A DNA stretch of 56,358 nucleotides from Caldisalinibacter kiritimatiensis (lineage in GTDB: Bacteria; Bacillota; Clostridia; Tissierellales; Caldisalinibacteraceae). Shown here piece after piece: positions 26,158 through 33,741 of the stretch (position 1 is its first letter; every line of letters begins with the position of its first letter). A program made the position numbers and the translations under genes. The notes below the pieces were generated by a model, which was not told the origin of the DNA, did not search any database, and saw nothing but the letters and a program-made list of their open reading frames with translations. The stretch is from the NCBI RefSeq assembly GCF_000387765.1, contig NZ_ARZA01000277.1, forward strand, positions 1-56,358. Direction: 5' to 3'.

Positions 26158-26799
26158 ATGGCAAGAAGTATTGATCTATCAAAGACACAACAATACCTAG
26201 AGTGGTTAAAGACAAAATTATACCTTGATTCAAATGCCAGTAGGGCAAGTAAAAGAGTTGTTAAAAGAGGTGAGGTTTATAGATGTAATCTAGGTCTAGG
26301 AATTGGTAGTGAAGAGTGTAAGGAGAGACCATGTGTTATTCTTCAAAGCGATGCTGGTAATGTTACATCACCTAATACAATAGTTGCACCAATAACTCAT
26401 ACGGGATCTACATTACCTGTAGTGGTACCAATTGCTAATAAATATAACGAATCTGGTAAAATTATTTTAGATGGTAATGTGCTATTAGGTAATATAGTAT
26501 GTGTAAGTAAGGCAAGATTAGGAGACTTTGTAACAAAACTAGATTCATCTGAGATGGAGGCTGTAGATGAAGCTATAGCAATTTCTGTTGATATAAAGCG
26601 TCATTACGATAAATTGAAAAATATTTTGGATGATAAAGTAGTGTATATAGGGAAACTTAAAGACAAAATTAGTGTTTTGGAAGATGAGTTATCTAAGAAA
26701 GAAGATGAATTAAATCGCTTTATTTCAATTAAAGAAGAGTTTGGGATTGAGGATATGCAGGAATTTGAAAAACAAATAAGAGAGGCCTTTTTGAAATAA
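26158..26799 (+). CDS. MazF/PemK-like protein with C-terminal coiled coil
   Basis: 213 aa. Residues ~35-135 are MazF-like: VKRGEVYRCNLGLGIGSEEC, RPCVILQSDAGN, VAPITHTGS. The C-terminal ~60 residues form a coiled coil (LKDKISVLEDELSKKEDELN). MazF toxins are mRNA interferases, but no protein antitoxin gene lies beside it. Two structured RNA elements follow downstream. AAAGGGGAG precedes the ATG. It may be a phage-adapted homologue rather than a classical toxin. Confidence 0.75.
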   Translation: MARSIDLSKTQQYLEWLKTKLYLDSNASRASKRVVKRGEVYRCNLGLGIGSEECKERPCVILQSDAGNVTSPNTIVAPITHTGSTLPVVVPIANKYNESGKIILDGNVLLGNIVCVSKARLGDFVTKLDSSEMEAVDEAIAISVDIKRHYDKLKNILDDKVVYIGKLKDKISVLEDELSKKEDELNRFISIKEEFGIEDMQEFEKQIREAFLK

Positions 26800-26836
26800 T
26801 CACTAGACAAAAAGGAATAAAAATGTTATTATAGTT

Positions 26837-26921
26837 ATACAAAGATGCTATTCACGAGCGGGATAGTGGTAATACTAATTCAAAATGGGGACTACGAGCG
26901 AGTCCCTATGTATCTTTTTTG
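26837..26921 (+). ncRNA. Structured RNA element A (YACGAGYG loops)
   Basis: ATACAAAGATGCT opens the element. Hairpin CTAT-tcacgagcgg-GATAG, then AGTGGTAATA, then hairpin GGGACT-acgagcg-AGTCCC, closed by GTATCTTTTTT. It is paralogous to element B 147 nt downstream, with compensating stem changes. It also ends like a terminator. Confidence 0.6.
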
Positions 26922-26983
26922 AAATTTATTTAACATAATTACTTTTTATGAATATAATATTAACAAATGGATATAAATATAAT

Positions 26984-27071
26984 ATACAAAGATGCTTTGG
27001 GATGAATGCTCAAAGTGGTATTAAAGTCAAAGATGGGGAGTCACGAGTGGGCTCCCTGGTATTATTTTTTG
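26984..27071 (+). ncRNA. Structured RNA element B (YACGAGYG loop)
   Basis: Same opening ATACAAAGATGCT, hairpin CTTTG-ggatgaatgct-CAAAG, then AGTGGTATTA, then hairpin GGGAG-tcacgagtgg-GCTCCC, and a T run. The loop CACGAGTG matches TACGAGCG of element A while the stems differ but stay paired. Confidence 0.6.
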
Positions 27072-27132
27072 AAAAGGGCCAGCTAACCATAAGTTGGTCT
27101 TTTTTTATGCCTAAATTTTGGAGATGAAAAAA

Positions 27133-27342
27133 ATGAGAAAATGTAAAAAATGTCTATGGGGAACATGGCTTACACCAAAGAAGGTGTACTGCATGTTCCC
27201 TGTTTGTTTTAAAGAAAAAACAGCGAAGGAGAAAAGTTATGCCAAGAAAACCAAAGCGCATGTGCAGCTTCCCAGGCTGCCCAGAACTGACGCAAGGAAG
27301 ATACTGCGAGAAACATCAGAAGGAAGAGACGAAGAAATATAA
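27133..27342 (+). CDS. Small zinc-knuckle prophage protein (3' end uncertain)
   Basis: MRKCKKCLWGTW and VYCMFPVCFKEK give two CxxC-like knuckles, as in small phage proteins before HNH genes. The ATG at 27133 is behind GGAGATG. The last ~35 codons overlap the HNH gene in another frame, so the natural stop may have been lost by a frameshift near codon 35. Confidence 0.45.
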   Translation: MRKCKKCLWGTWLTPKKVYCMFPVCFKEKTAKEKSYAKKTKAHVQLPRLPRTDARKILRETSEGRDEEI

Positions 27343-27616
27343 CAGAAGTAGAAAATATAAAAAGCTGTATAACAGCAGTAAATGGCAAAGGTTAAGGAAA
27401 AAGGTGTTAGTAAAACAGCCTCTTTGTGTTGAGTGTGAAAAGAATGGAGAACTTACTCCAGCAACTGTAGTGGACCATATTGTACCCCATCATGGCGATG
27501 AAGCTTTATTTTGGAATGAAGATAACCTTCAGTCACTTTGTAAATTATGTCACGATAGAAAAACAGCAAAAGAAGATGGTCGGTGGGGGAGAAAAAATAA
27601 AGTTTATACATATTAA
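27239..27616 (+). CDS. HNH endonuclease (packaging-associated type)
   Basis: 125 aa. An N-terminal zinc knuckle (CSFPGCPELTQGRYCEKH) is followed by the HNH core: PLCVECEKNG, VVDHIVPHHGD, NLQSLCKLCHDRKT. In phages this gene normally lies just before the terminase genes and assists DNA cleavage in packaging; here no terminase follows. AGGAG before the ATG. The 297 nt downstream hold G-rich runs but no gene. Confidence 0.9.
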   Translation: MPRKPKRMCSFPGCPELTQGRYCEKHQKEETKKYNRSRKYKKLYNSSKWQRLRKKVLVKQPLCVECEKNGELTPATVVDHIVPHHGDEALFWNEDNLQSLCKLCHDRKTAKEDGRWGRKNKVYTY

Positions 27617-27913
27617 TTTTATGTGGATAATTCTGTGGATAAACTGTTGGTATCTTATGGATAGTTTACATAGGGGTAGGGGGTATAACATCTCAACACA
27701 TTGAAACCACAGGAACGGGGCGGGACCTTCACAGATTAATTCGCAAAATTCAAGGGGAGGGGGTCAAAGGGCAATAGTTAGGCTGGGAGCATTGAAATAA
27801 AGGGGGTTATAGAAAATATAGCACCTGAAAAATCCCTCTTTAAAGGGCAGTTTAAGGGTACTTTTTTAGTATGAGAAATATGCAGAAAAATAGCCCTCCT
27901 AAAATTAAGAGAG

Positions 27914-28204
27914 CTATTTAATATATCTCTTTAATTGTTCATAAAAATTTTCACGAGTACCGGCGAGAAGTACAATGACTTTTTTACCATTGACTTCATT
28001 GATAGTATAGGCAATTTCATAGTTTGTACCTTGATATCTTACATCATATCCATAGATGCCAGATAAATCACCACGCTTTGGCTGACCAATATAAGGATCT
28101 TTACTTATTTTTTGTAAAGCTGTTTTATAAGCATCTTTTAGAGGTTTTTCTTTTAGTTTTTTAAAATAACGTGCTGCCTGGGAATTGAACTGTATTTCAT
28201 ACAT
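27914..28204 (-). CDS. RelE/ParE-family toxin
   Basis: 96 aa. YEIQFNSQAARYFKKLKEK, YDVRYQGTNYEIAYTI and IVLLAGTRENFYEQLKRYI fit the RelE fold (mRNA interferase or gyrase toxin). It lies 2 nt downstream of its AbrB-type antitoxin gene and is transcribed against the phage operon. Confidence 0.85.
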   Translation of the reverse strand: MYEIQFNSQAARYFKKLKEKPLKDAYKTALQKISKDPYIGQPKRGDLSGIYGYDVRYQGTNYEIAYTINEVNGKKVIVLLAGTRENFYEQLKRYIK

Positions 28205-28206
28205 AT

Positions 28207-28575
28207 CTAGTTCTCCGGTCCAAAGATGTCTTCAAAGCTTTCAGATTTCTTTTCTCCGGCAGCAATGGCATCTGCATCTTCAAGCATATGAGTAATAGCT
28301 TTTTTGATATTCTTGCTTTGGGCCTCAAATTTTTTTACTAATTCATTACCTGAGTAACCTTGTGCAATAAGGTCTTTTAGTATTTCCACAGAAAATTCAC
28401 CAGAATCTCTATTTAGAGGTCTGATTACAATAGCATCATCTTCAAGGGTGCATTCGACCTGATTATCAAGACCAAGATGTTTATAGAATTTTAAAGGTAT
28501 CGTAATCTGACGTTTCTTAGAAACACTAATTATTTTACGATCCATATTATCACGCTCCATAACAGTTGCATTCAT
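28207..28575 (-). CDS. AbrB/MazE-type antitoxin
   Basis: 122 aa. The SpoVT-AbrB DNA-binding domain (RKIISVSKKRQITIPLKFYK, ~13-55) is followed by a helical region that should wrap the RelE-like toxin. GGGAGG lies 7 nt before the ATG on the minus strand. Likely autorepresses the pair; the AT-rich inverted sequence near 28635-28665 is a possible operator. Confidence 0.82.
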   Translation of the reverse strand: MNATVMERDNMDRKIISVSKKRQITIPLKFYKHLGLDNQVECTLEDDAIVIRPLNRDSGEFSVEILKDLIAQGYSGNELVKKFEAQSKNIKKAITHMLEDADAIAAGEKKSESFEDIFGPEN

Positions 28576-28700
28576 ATCTCTAACCTCCCTATAGTATATG
28601 CAAAATTTATAAAAACAATACCAAAACCTTTATTTCTTTATAATTATTATAACAAAGAAACAAAGAAAATTCAATTAAGAAGAAAGTTGGTGAATAAAGA

Positions 28701-29942
28701 GTGAAAAGAACAGAAGAATTAAAAGTGTTACCCATAGATGAACTTATCCCTTATGCTAATAATGCCAGAACCCATAGCAAAGAGCAGATAAAAAAGCTTA
28801 GAAGCAGTCTTAGAGAATTTGGGTTTGTAAATCCAATACTAATCGATAAAGATAAGAACATAATTGCAGGCCATGGCAGAGTATCTGCAGCAAAGGAAGA
28901 GGGAATAAAAGAAGTACCCTGCGTGTTAGTAGAGCACTTAACAGAGGCACAAAAGAAAGCATATATTTTAGCTGATAACAGATTAGCTTTAGGTGCTGGA
29001 TGGGACAAAGAGCTATTGGCCCTAGAACTAGAGAATTTAAAAGAACTGGATTTTGATATAAACCTTATTGGATTTGATGCTGCAGAGATAGAAGATTTGT
29101 TTTCTAACATTCATGATAAAGAAGTAAAAGACGATGATTTTGATGTAGATGCAGCCCTTGAAGAAGAGCCAATATCAAAACAAGGAGATATATGGATACT
29201 TGGAAAGCATAGGATTATCTGTGGGGACAGTACAAAAGCAGAAACTTATGAGAAGCTTATGGAAGGTAAGAGAGCAAACTTAGTGGTTACCGATCCCCCT
29301 TACGGCGTATCATATGAAGGAGTTGCAGGAACCATACAAAATGACAATCTTGATAATGATGCTTTTTACAAATTTTTATATGATGCTTTTAAAAACATGG
29401 AAAGTGTAATGGCAGATGATGCATCAATATATGTTTTTCATGCAGATACCAAAGGACTAATATTTAGAAAGGCCTTCGAAGATGCAGGATTCTATTTATC
29501 AGGGGTTTGTCAATGGGTTAAAAATTCATTAGTTTTAGGAAGAAGTCCTTATCAATGGAAACACGAACCCTGCCTCTTTGGTTGGAAAAAGAAAGGAAAA
29601 CACAAATGGTATGCAGGAAGACAAGAAACTACAGTTTGGAATTTTGATAGACCTACAAAATCAAAATTACATCCAACTACAAAACCTATACCCTTAATAG
29701 CATATCCTATAAAAAATAGTTCTGTTAGTAACTGCATAGTTCTAGAGCCTTTTGCAGGAAGCGGATCAACAATTATCGTTTGTGAACAACTCGATAGAAT
29801 ATGTTACGGGATAGAGTTAGATGAAAAATACTGTGATGTAATTGTTAAAAGGTATATAGCGTATGTTGGCACTGATGAAGAAGTTTTTGTAATAAGGGAT
29901 GGGGAGAAAATATCTTACAGAAATATGGATATAACAAAATAA
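28701..29942 (+). CDS. ParB-domain DNA methyltransferase
   Basis: 413 aa. An N-terminal ParB/Srx-like nuclease domain (LIPYANNARTHSKEQIKKL, IIAGHGRVSAAKE) is fused to an N4/N6 methylase of beta class: catalytic DPPYGV (~198) precedes the SAM motif PFAGSGSTI (~352). A common phage methylase that protects phage DNA. Confidence 0.92.
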   Translation: MKRTEELKVLPIDELIPYANNARTHSKEQIKKLRSSLREFGFVNPILIDKDKNIIAGHGRVSAAKEEGIKEVPCVLVEHLTEAQKKAYILADNRLALGAGWDKELLALELENLKELDFDINLIGFDAAEIEDLFSNIHDKEVKDDDFDVDAALEEEPISKQGDIWILGKHRIICGDSTKAETYEKLMEGKRANLVVTDPPYGVSYEGVAGTIQNDNLDNDAFYKFLYDAFKNMESVMADDASIYVFHADTKGLIFRKAFEDAGFYLSGVCQWVKNSLVLGRSPYQWKHEPCLFGWKKKGKHKWYAGRQETTVWNFDRPTKSKLHPTTKPIPLIAYPIKNSSVSNCIVLEPFAGSGSTIIVCEQLDRICYGIELDEKYCDVIVKRYIAYVGTDEEVFVIRDGEKISYRNMDITK

Positions 29943-30008
29943 ATTCCTTGACTTTACCTGTGTTTAGAGTGATGTATATAGTAACAAAAAACACAGGAGG
30001 GATTTTAA

Positions 30009-30662
30009 ATGGATAGAAAGGAACTAGTAAAAAAGTTAAGTGAACATTTTGGAGTGAAATCTAAGTATCTTGGAGCACCAAGCTTTGCATACCAAATTGA
30101 AACAGAAGGTGAAACCTACACAATTGACAGAGAAGGGAGAATTATAAAACGTTCAGGAGAAGAAATACAATTTAAACAGTTATTAAAAGGACCTGAAAAA
30201 GTAGAACCTAAGGAATTAGAAACTAGGACAGCTAATGAAACACTAGCTGAAGATATAGTAATTATTTTACCAATGGCAGACCATAGTGGAAAAACCTTAA
30301 GAAATCTAGTTAACATGATTTACAGCAAGCAAGACCTTATTAAAAAAGCTTTAGAAATTGAGAAAGATTTAGTAAAAGACGATTTTGCCATAGGCATTAA
30401 CGAAGTTAAAATCGAAACCTTAGAAGATTTTAAAACTGCCCTTGAAGACATAGGAAAGAATAGCTGCCCAAGCATTGAATTTAATTTCTATGATAAAAAA
30501 ATATATTTTAATTTTTTACAAGTAGAAGAAGAAAATACTGAAAAGATTAAAGTTTATAAACAGTTTGTATCTATACTAAATGAAAACGCTAAAAAGTTAA
30601 AACATGCTTCAGCAAAGGCTAAACCTACAGATAATGAAAAATATACCTTTAAGGAACGCTGA
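30009..30662 (+). CDS. Prophage/ICE-type 'virulence-related' protein, truncated by a REP element
   Basis: 217 aa. The opening MDRKELVKKLSEHFGVKSKY plus APSFAYQIE and GETYTIDREG is a conserved clostridial phage/ICE protein family without known function. The last residues (KER) and the stop are encoded by the REP palindrome that begins at 30653. From memory, homologues continue after a KYxFR-like segment for some tens of residues, so the C-terminus seems replaced. A TTGACT lies 62 nt upstream. This is the last phage gene. Confidence 0.65.
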   Translation: MDRKELVKKLSEHFGVKSKYLGAPSFAYQIETEGETYTIDREGRIIKRSGEEIQFKQLLKGPEKVEPKELETRTANETLAEDIVIILPMADHSGKTLRNLVNMIYSKQDLIKKALEIEKDLVKDDFAIGINEVKIETLEDFKTALEDIGKNSCPSIEFNFYDKKIYFNFLQVEEENTEKIKVYKQFVSILNENAKKLKHASAKAKPTDNEKYTFKER

Positions 30663-30679
30663 ACCGGGTTCATCGTTCC
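30653..30679 (+). repeat. REP-like palindrome, copy 4
   Basis: Same arm forms as copy 1 (CTG left, CAT right). It supplies the stop codon of the preceding gene and marks the right end of the prophage segment. Confidence 0.9.
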
Positions 30680-30689
30680 ACGTAAGGTT

Positions 30690-30738
30690 GGTGGACAGGC
30701 ATAGTACTATTGCTTGTCCTCTATTTTTTATTCTAATT
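30690..30738 (+). pseudogene. Short VanZ remnant
   Basis: GGTGGACAGGCATAGTACTA followed by TTGCTTGTCCTCTATTTTTT corresponds to VanZ codons ~12-25 (WTGVLLWLVLIFY). It is joined to the REP copy just upstream. Confidence 0.65.
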
Positions 30739-30760
30739 TGTATTGAAGGAGTAATAATAG

Positions 30761-31396
30761 ATGCGTAACTTAAAAGCTAGAAGATATATTTATTTAATTG
30801 TAACTGTAATCATATTAAGCTTTATAGTTTTTATAAACACTATAGGCAATATCTTAGTAGATATAGATGAGGTTGAGAAAAGTGACATCATAGTAGTCCT
30901 TATGGGGAGTATTCCTGATAGAATACTAGAAGCAGTTGATTTATATAAAAGTGGATATAGTGATAATATAGTTATTGTAGATGAATATAAAAGTCCGTTG
31001 ATAGAAGAAAAGAACATCGATACTCCTGTAGGAGCAAGTATAAACAAAAGTATTGCAGTTGAGATGGGAGTACCTAGAGAAAATATAACTATCATTGATG
31101 GTAATACATTTAGTACTCAAGACGAAGCAGTAAATATAAGATACTACTTAAAAGAAAATAAAGATATAAACTCTATGATACTAGTTACTTCAAAGTATCA
31201 TTCCTTTAGAGCTAAAAAGATTTTTGAAAAAGCATTGGATTCGTTAGATAGGGATGTTAAAGTTATTTCTCGTCCTACTAAGTATGATGAATTTAATCAT
31301 GATAGATGGTGGCAAAATAGAGAAGATATTGAAAAGGTAGTATTTGAAGTGATAAAGTTATTGAACTTTTACTTTATAGACCAGTTTAAGTTGTAG
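30761..31396 (+). CDS. YdcF/DUF218-family membrane-anchored protein
   Basis: 211 aa. One N-terminal hydrophobic helix (~9-30), then the DUF218 domain: KSDIIVVLMGSIPDRILEAV, GNTFSTQDEAVNIRYYLK, MILVTSKYHSFRAKKIF. ElyC/YdcF relatives act on envelope precursors; the exact role is unknown. GAAGGAG before the ATG. A deleted copy of its 3' end is at 40008-40090. Confidence 0.85.
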   Translation: MRNLKARRYIYLIVTVIILSFIVFINTIGNILVDIDEVEKSDIIVVLMGSIPDRILEAVDLYKSGYSDNIVIVDEYKSPLIEEKNIDTPVGASINKSIAVEMGVPRENITIIDGNTFSTQDEAVNIRYYLKENKDINSMILVTSKYHSFRAKKIFEKALDSLDRDVKVISRPTKYDEFNHDRWWQNREDIEKVVFEVIKLLNFYFIDQFKL

Positions 31397-31407
31397 AAAA
31401 GGAAAGT

Positions 31408-31434
31408 GGAACGCTGAACCGGGTTCAGCGTTCC
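31408..31434 (+). repeat. REP-like palindrome, copy 5
   Basis: GGAACGCTGAACC / GGGTTCAGCGTTCC, fully paired arms, 12 nt after the ydcF-like stop, followed by TTTTTA. Confidence 0.92.
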
Positions 31435-31494
31435 TTTTTAGCATCAGAGTAAAGTGAAAACAAATTTACAGTGATATCCCTAAGATTTTGCATG

Positions 31495-31605
31495 AAAAAT
31501 ATAGGAGGGATTTGTATTTCTTTATCGAAGTAATGAAGTAACTCCAACATTAGATACTATTTTTTTAATAGTGGGATGTTTGATAGGTTCTATATTCTGT
31601 AGATA
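31495..31605 (+). repeat. Intergenic repeat shared with 7085-7195
   Basis: Carries GAAGTAATGAAGTAAC, TTAGATACTATTTTTTTAA and GTGGGATGTTTGATAGG in the same order. It precedes the start of the two-helix protein gene at 31614. Confidence 0.6.
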
Positions 31606-31613
31606 AAATACAA

Positions 31614-32117
31614 GTGTTTGTTATACCTTCAAACAATAAGATTGATGAAGAAAGATTATATGATAAAGCTATGTATGACTTAACCTCTGTTGATGAGTGT
31701 TTAAGTATTTGTGTACATGAATATGATATTGAAAGAAATAAAAAGCAAAGCTTCGATAATAGAGCAAGCTTAATTATAACCGTACTTACAGCTATTATAA
31801 TTGCTATATATGATAAAATACCGTTGAAAAGTGCTCTATCGATGTTAGATGAACCTTTAACTTTTGTTGTATTGATGCAGATTATAACCACTGTACTCAT
31901 TTACATACTTTTAATTACTGCATTCTATTATGGAATAAGAATTATTTCTGTAAAGACGTTTGAGAATTTTGATATAACAATTATTGATGGTGATTTTATA
32001 GCAGCAGCAAAGATGGATTCAGTATCAAAACTGCTTGAGATTTACCTTAATCTTACCGTAATTCATAGAAGAAAAAATGAGACTTTTGACACTACGTATA
32101 AGAGAGGGAGGGATTAA
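31614..32117 (+). CDS. Two-helix membrane protein, probably 5'-truncated
   Basis: 167 aa from a GTG without a ribosome binding site. The true start may be lost where the upstream repeat joins. Two membrane helices: ~50-66 (SLIITVLTAIIIAIYD) and ~82-108 (FVVLMQIITTVLIYILL). The layout ERNKKQSFDNRASLI before helix 1 recalls 2TM effectors of nucleotide-signalling systems, but no family is certain. It lies upstream of a FRG-domain gene. Confidence 0.5.
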   Translation: MFVIPSNNKIDEERLYDKAMYDLTSVDECLSICVHEYDIERNKKQSFDNRASLIITVLTAIIIAIYDKIPLKSALSMLDEPLTFVVLMQIITTVLIYILLITAFYYGIRIISVKTFENFDITIIDGDFIAAAKMDSVSKLLEIYLNLTVIHRRKNETFDTTYKRGRD

Positions 32118-32119
32118 TT

Positions 32120-32328
32120 ATGAGTAATAATAATTCTAATGAATTAAAAAAATTGTTATTGATACAGCCAAGTTACGTACTGATGCGGGAAAAAGATTAG
32201 ATACCACTGGCACAGTTATTATGTTTGATGAAAAAGGGAATATGATGAAGCTTAGATTATTTAAAGACATCCATGAAGAAGAGATAAAAGAATATAATTT
32301 AAAGTATTATTTTAGTAGCGTTAAATAA
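32120..32328 (+). pseudogene. Small frameshifted gene between 2TM and FRG genes
   Basis: From ATG 32120 the frame runs MSNNNSNELKK and then meets a stop. One frame over, the sequence stays open to 32328 (IVIDTAKLRTDAGKRLDT, VIMFDEKGNMMKLRLF). The shift lies at the A-run/TTG near 32147-32155. The two parts together would give ~69 aa. It is either a real one-base frameshift or a sequencing error in a homopolymer. Confidence 0.6.
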
Positions 32329-32342
32329 AAGAGGTATTTGCT

Positions 32343-33452
32343 ATGATAAAATATATAACCGATAAAGAGCTAAGGGAATTACGTCAAAAAAATGAACAGC
32401 ATTTTAGAAATATTGAGGCTGCCACAAAATTAAGACGTGAGGCAATGAAATCCAAAACTGGAGTAGTAGGGAATAATTTCTGGTCGGATTTTGTGGCCGA
32501 GCAAATGAATAAGGGTAGTATAATACAATATCCTCATGGAAGAGTAATGTGTTTTGGTGAAGCATCAAATTATTATCGTGGGCAACTAAAAGATTATGGT
32601 AGTTGTAAACCTACATTATTTCGAGGGACCCTTACCGAATCAAAAGAAATGATACTTCTTAAGAAATTTGTATCTGGCATGCAAATTATTGCCTTGAACA
32701 AATTGATAGAACCTCTGCATCAAGTTAGAAGCTGGAAATTTGGAGATATTTTCACATATATGATTGCTCAACATTATGGGATAAGAACAAAGTATTTGGA
32801 TATCACAAGTAATATGGAAGTTGCACTTTTCTTTGCAACATGCATGCACATAGGGAATAATAGATATCGCCCAATTACAGAAGAAGATATTGAGAGTAAT
32901 ATCGGTAAAGAGGGGATGATTTACTGGCGGATAGGTGAATTAGATTATATAGAAGCTATAGAAAATAGACAAAGCATATATCCAATCGGTTATCAACCAT
33001 TTTCTAGATGTCATAAACAATATGGGTATTTCATGGTTGGTAACGAGAATTTTGACTTAAATAATGAACCTAATTTTAATATCTATTATTTTAATAGAAC
33101 ACCCAATTTATCTAAGGAAATCTACGAAAAGTTTGACGGTGGAAAAACTTTATTTGAATATGATGCACTAGCTGAGCTCAAGGATATGTTAGATAGCATC
33201 CAGTCAACTAAGTTTTTTTCGGAAGAAGTTTTTGAAGAAACTGTAGCATTAGAGGAATTTTCTGTATGGGATAAGGATAGGTTGATTAAGGAATTAAACA
33301 ATCAAATGGGAATCAGCATTGGTGGGAATAGTATAAAGCTTTCAAGACAGAGACGAAGAGCTATAGATCGAAAATGGTCAATAGAATCATTTGTTGAGAA
33401 GGAGGGGTTAGCACCAGGATACAGGATGGTCTACACATCGCCTAAGGCATAA
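32343..33452 (+). CDS. FRG-domain protein
   Basis: 369 aa. The FRG signature is clear: ASNYYRGQLKD, KPTLFRGTL, MIAQHYGIRTKYLDIT and SNMEVALFFATCM. FRG domains are found in many defence loci and are suspected nucleotide- or NAD-related enzymes; the activity is not settled. The C-terminal ~100 residues are helical and basic. AAAGAGGTATTTGCT precedes the ATG. Likely acts with the upstream 2TM protein. Confidence 0.85.
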   Translation: MIKYITDKELRELRQKNEQHFRNIEAATKLRREAMKSKTGVVGNNFWSDFVAEQMNKGSIIQYPHGRVMCFGEASNYYRGQLKDYGSCKPTLFRGTLTESKEMILLKKFVSGMQIIALNKLIEPLHQVRSWKFGDIFTYMIAQHYGIRTKYLDITSNMEVALFFATCMHIGNNRYRPITEEDIESNIGKEGMIYWRIGELDYIEAIENRQSIYPIGYQPFSRCHKQYGYFMVGNENFDLNNEPNFNIYYFNRTPNLSKEIYEKFDGGKTLFEYDALAELKDMLDSIQSTKFFSEEVFEETVALEEFSVWDKDRLIKELNNQMGISIGGNSIKLSRQRRRAIDRKWSIESFVEKEGLAPGYRMVYTSPKA

Positions 33453-33509
33453 TGGAAAGTTTGGATAGTAACTAAAACCATCTTTTATAATTGTGTCAAA
33501 ATGCTCCGG

Positions 33510-33715
33510 GAGGTCTATAAAGATGAAATGGTGATAGACAGTAGTTATGTTGGTTATGACTTTTTGTTATATGATAAATTTTAAAGGTGTAAATATAAAA
33601 AAGGATATGAAATTTTATGTGAATTTAATAATTGTAAGATTAGAGTTACATTTATAGAGAATGAATTTTCGCATACATTGCTTGGTTTATAGCTTATAGG
33701 ACATGAAAATGAGGA
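33510..33715 (+). other. Remnants shared with the 7.0-7.6 kb graveyard
   Basis: GATAGACAGTAGTTATGTTG then TTATATGATAAATTTTAAAG matches 7002-7065 (VanZ 3' end). TTTCGCATACATTGCTTGGT then TTATAGGACATGAAA matches 7551-7590. Both places carry the same fragments in the same order with different deletions. Confidence 0.6.
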
Positions 33716-33741
33716 AGGAAAGATTAAAAGGAGAATTAACT

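Noticed and set aside
27239-27616. HNH protein as an IscB/HEARO-type RNA-guided nuclease with the upstream RNAs as guides
   Set aside because: The protein is only 125 aa, with the phage packaging-type HNH layout and no RuvC parts; the RNA elements do not resemble an omega-RNA that I can recognise.
29947-29975. MerR-type promoter upstream of the 30009 gene
   Set aside because: TTGACT is followed by a long spacer of 19-21 nt, but the spacer is not a clear dyad and no merR gene is near.
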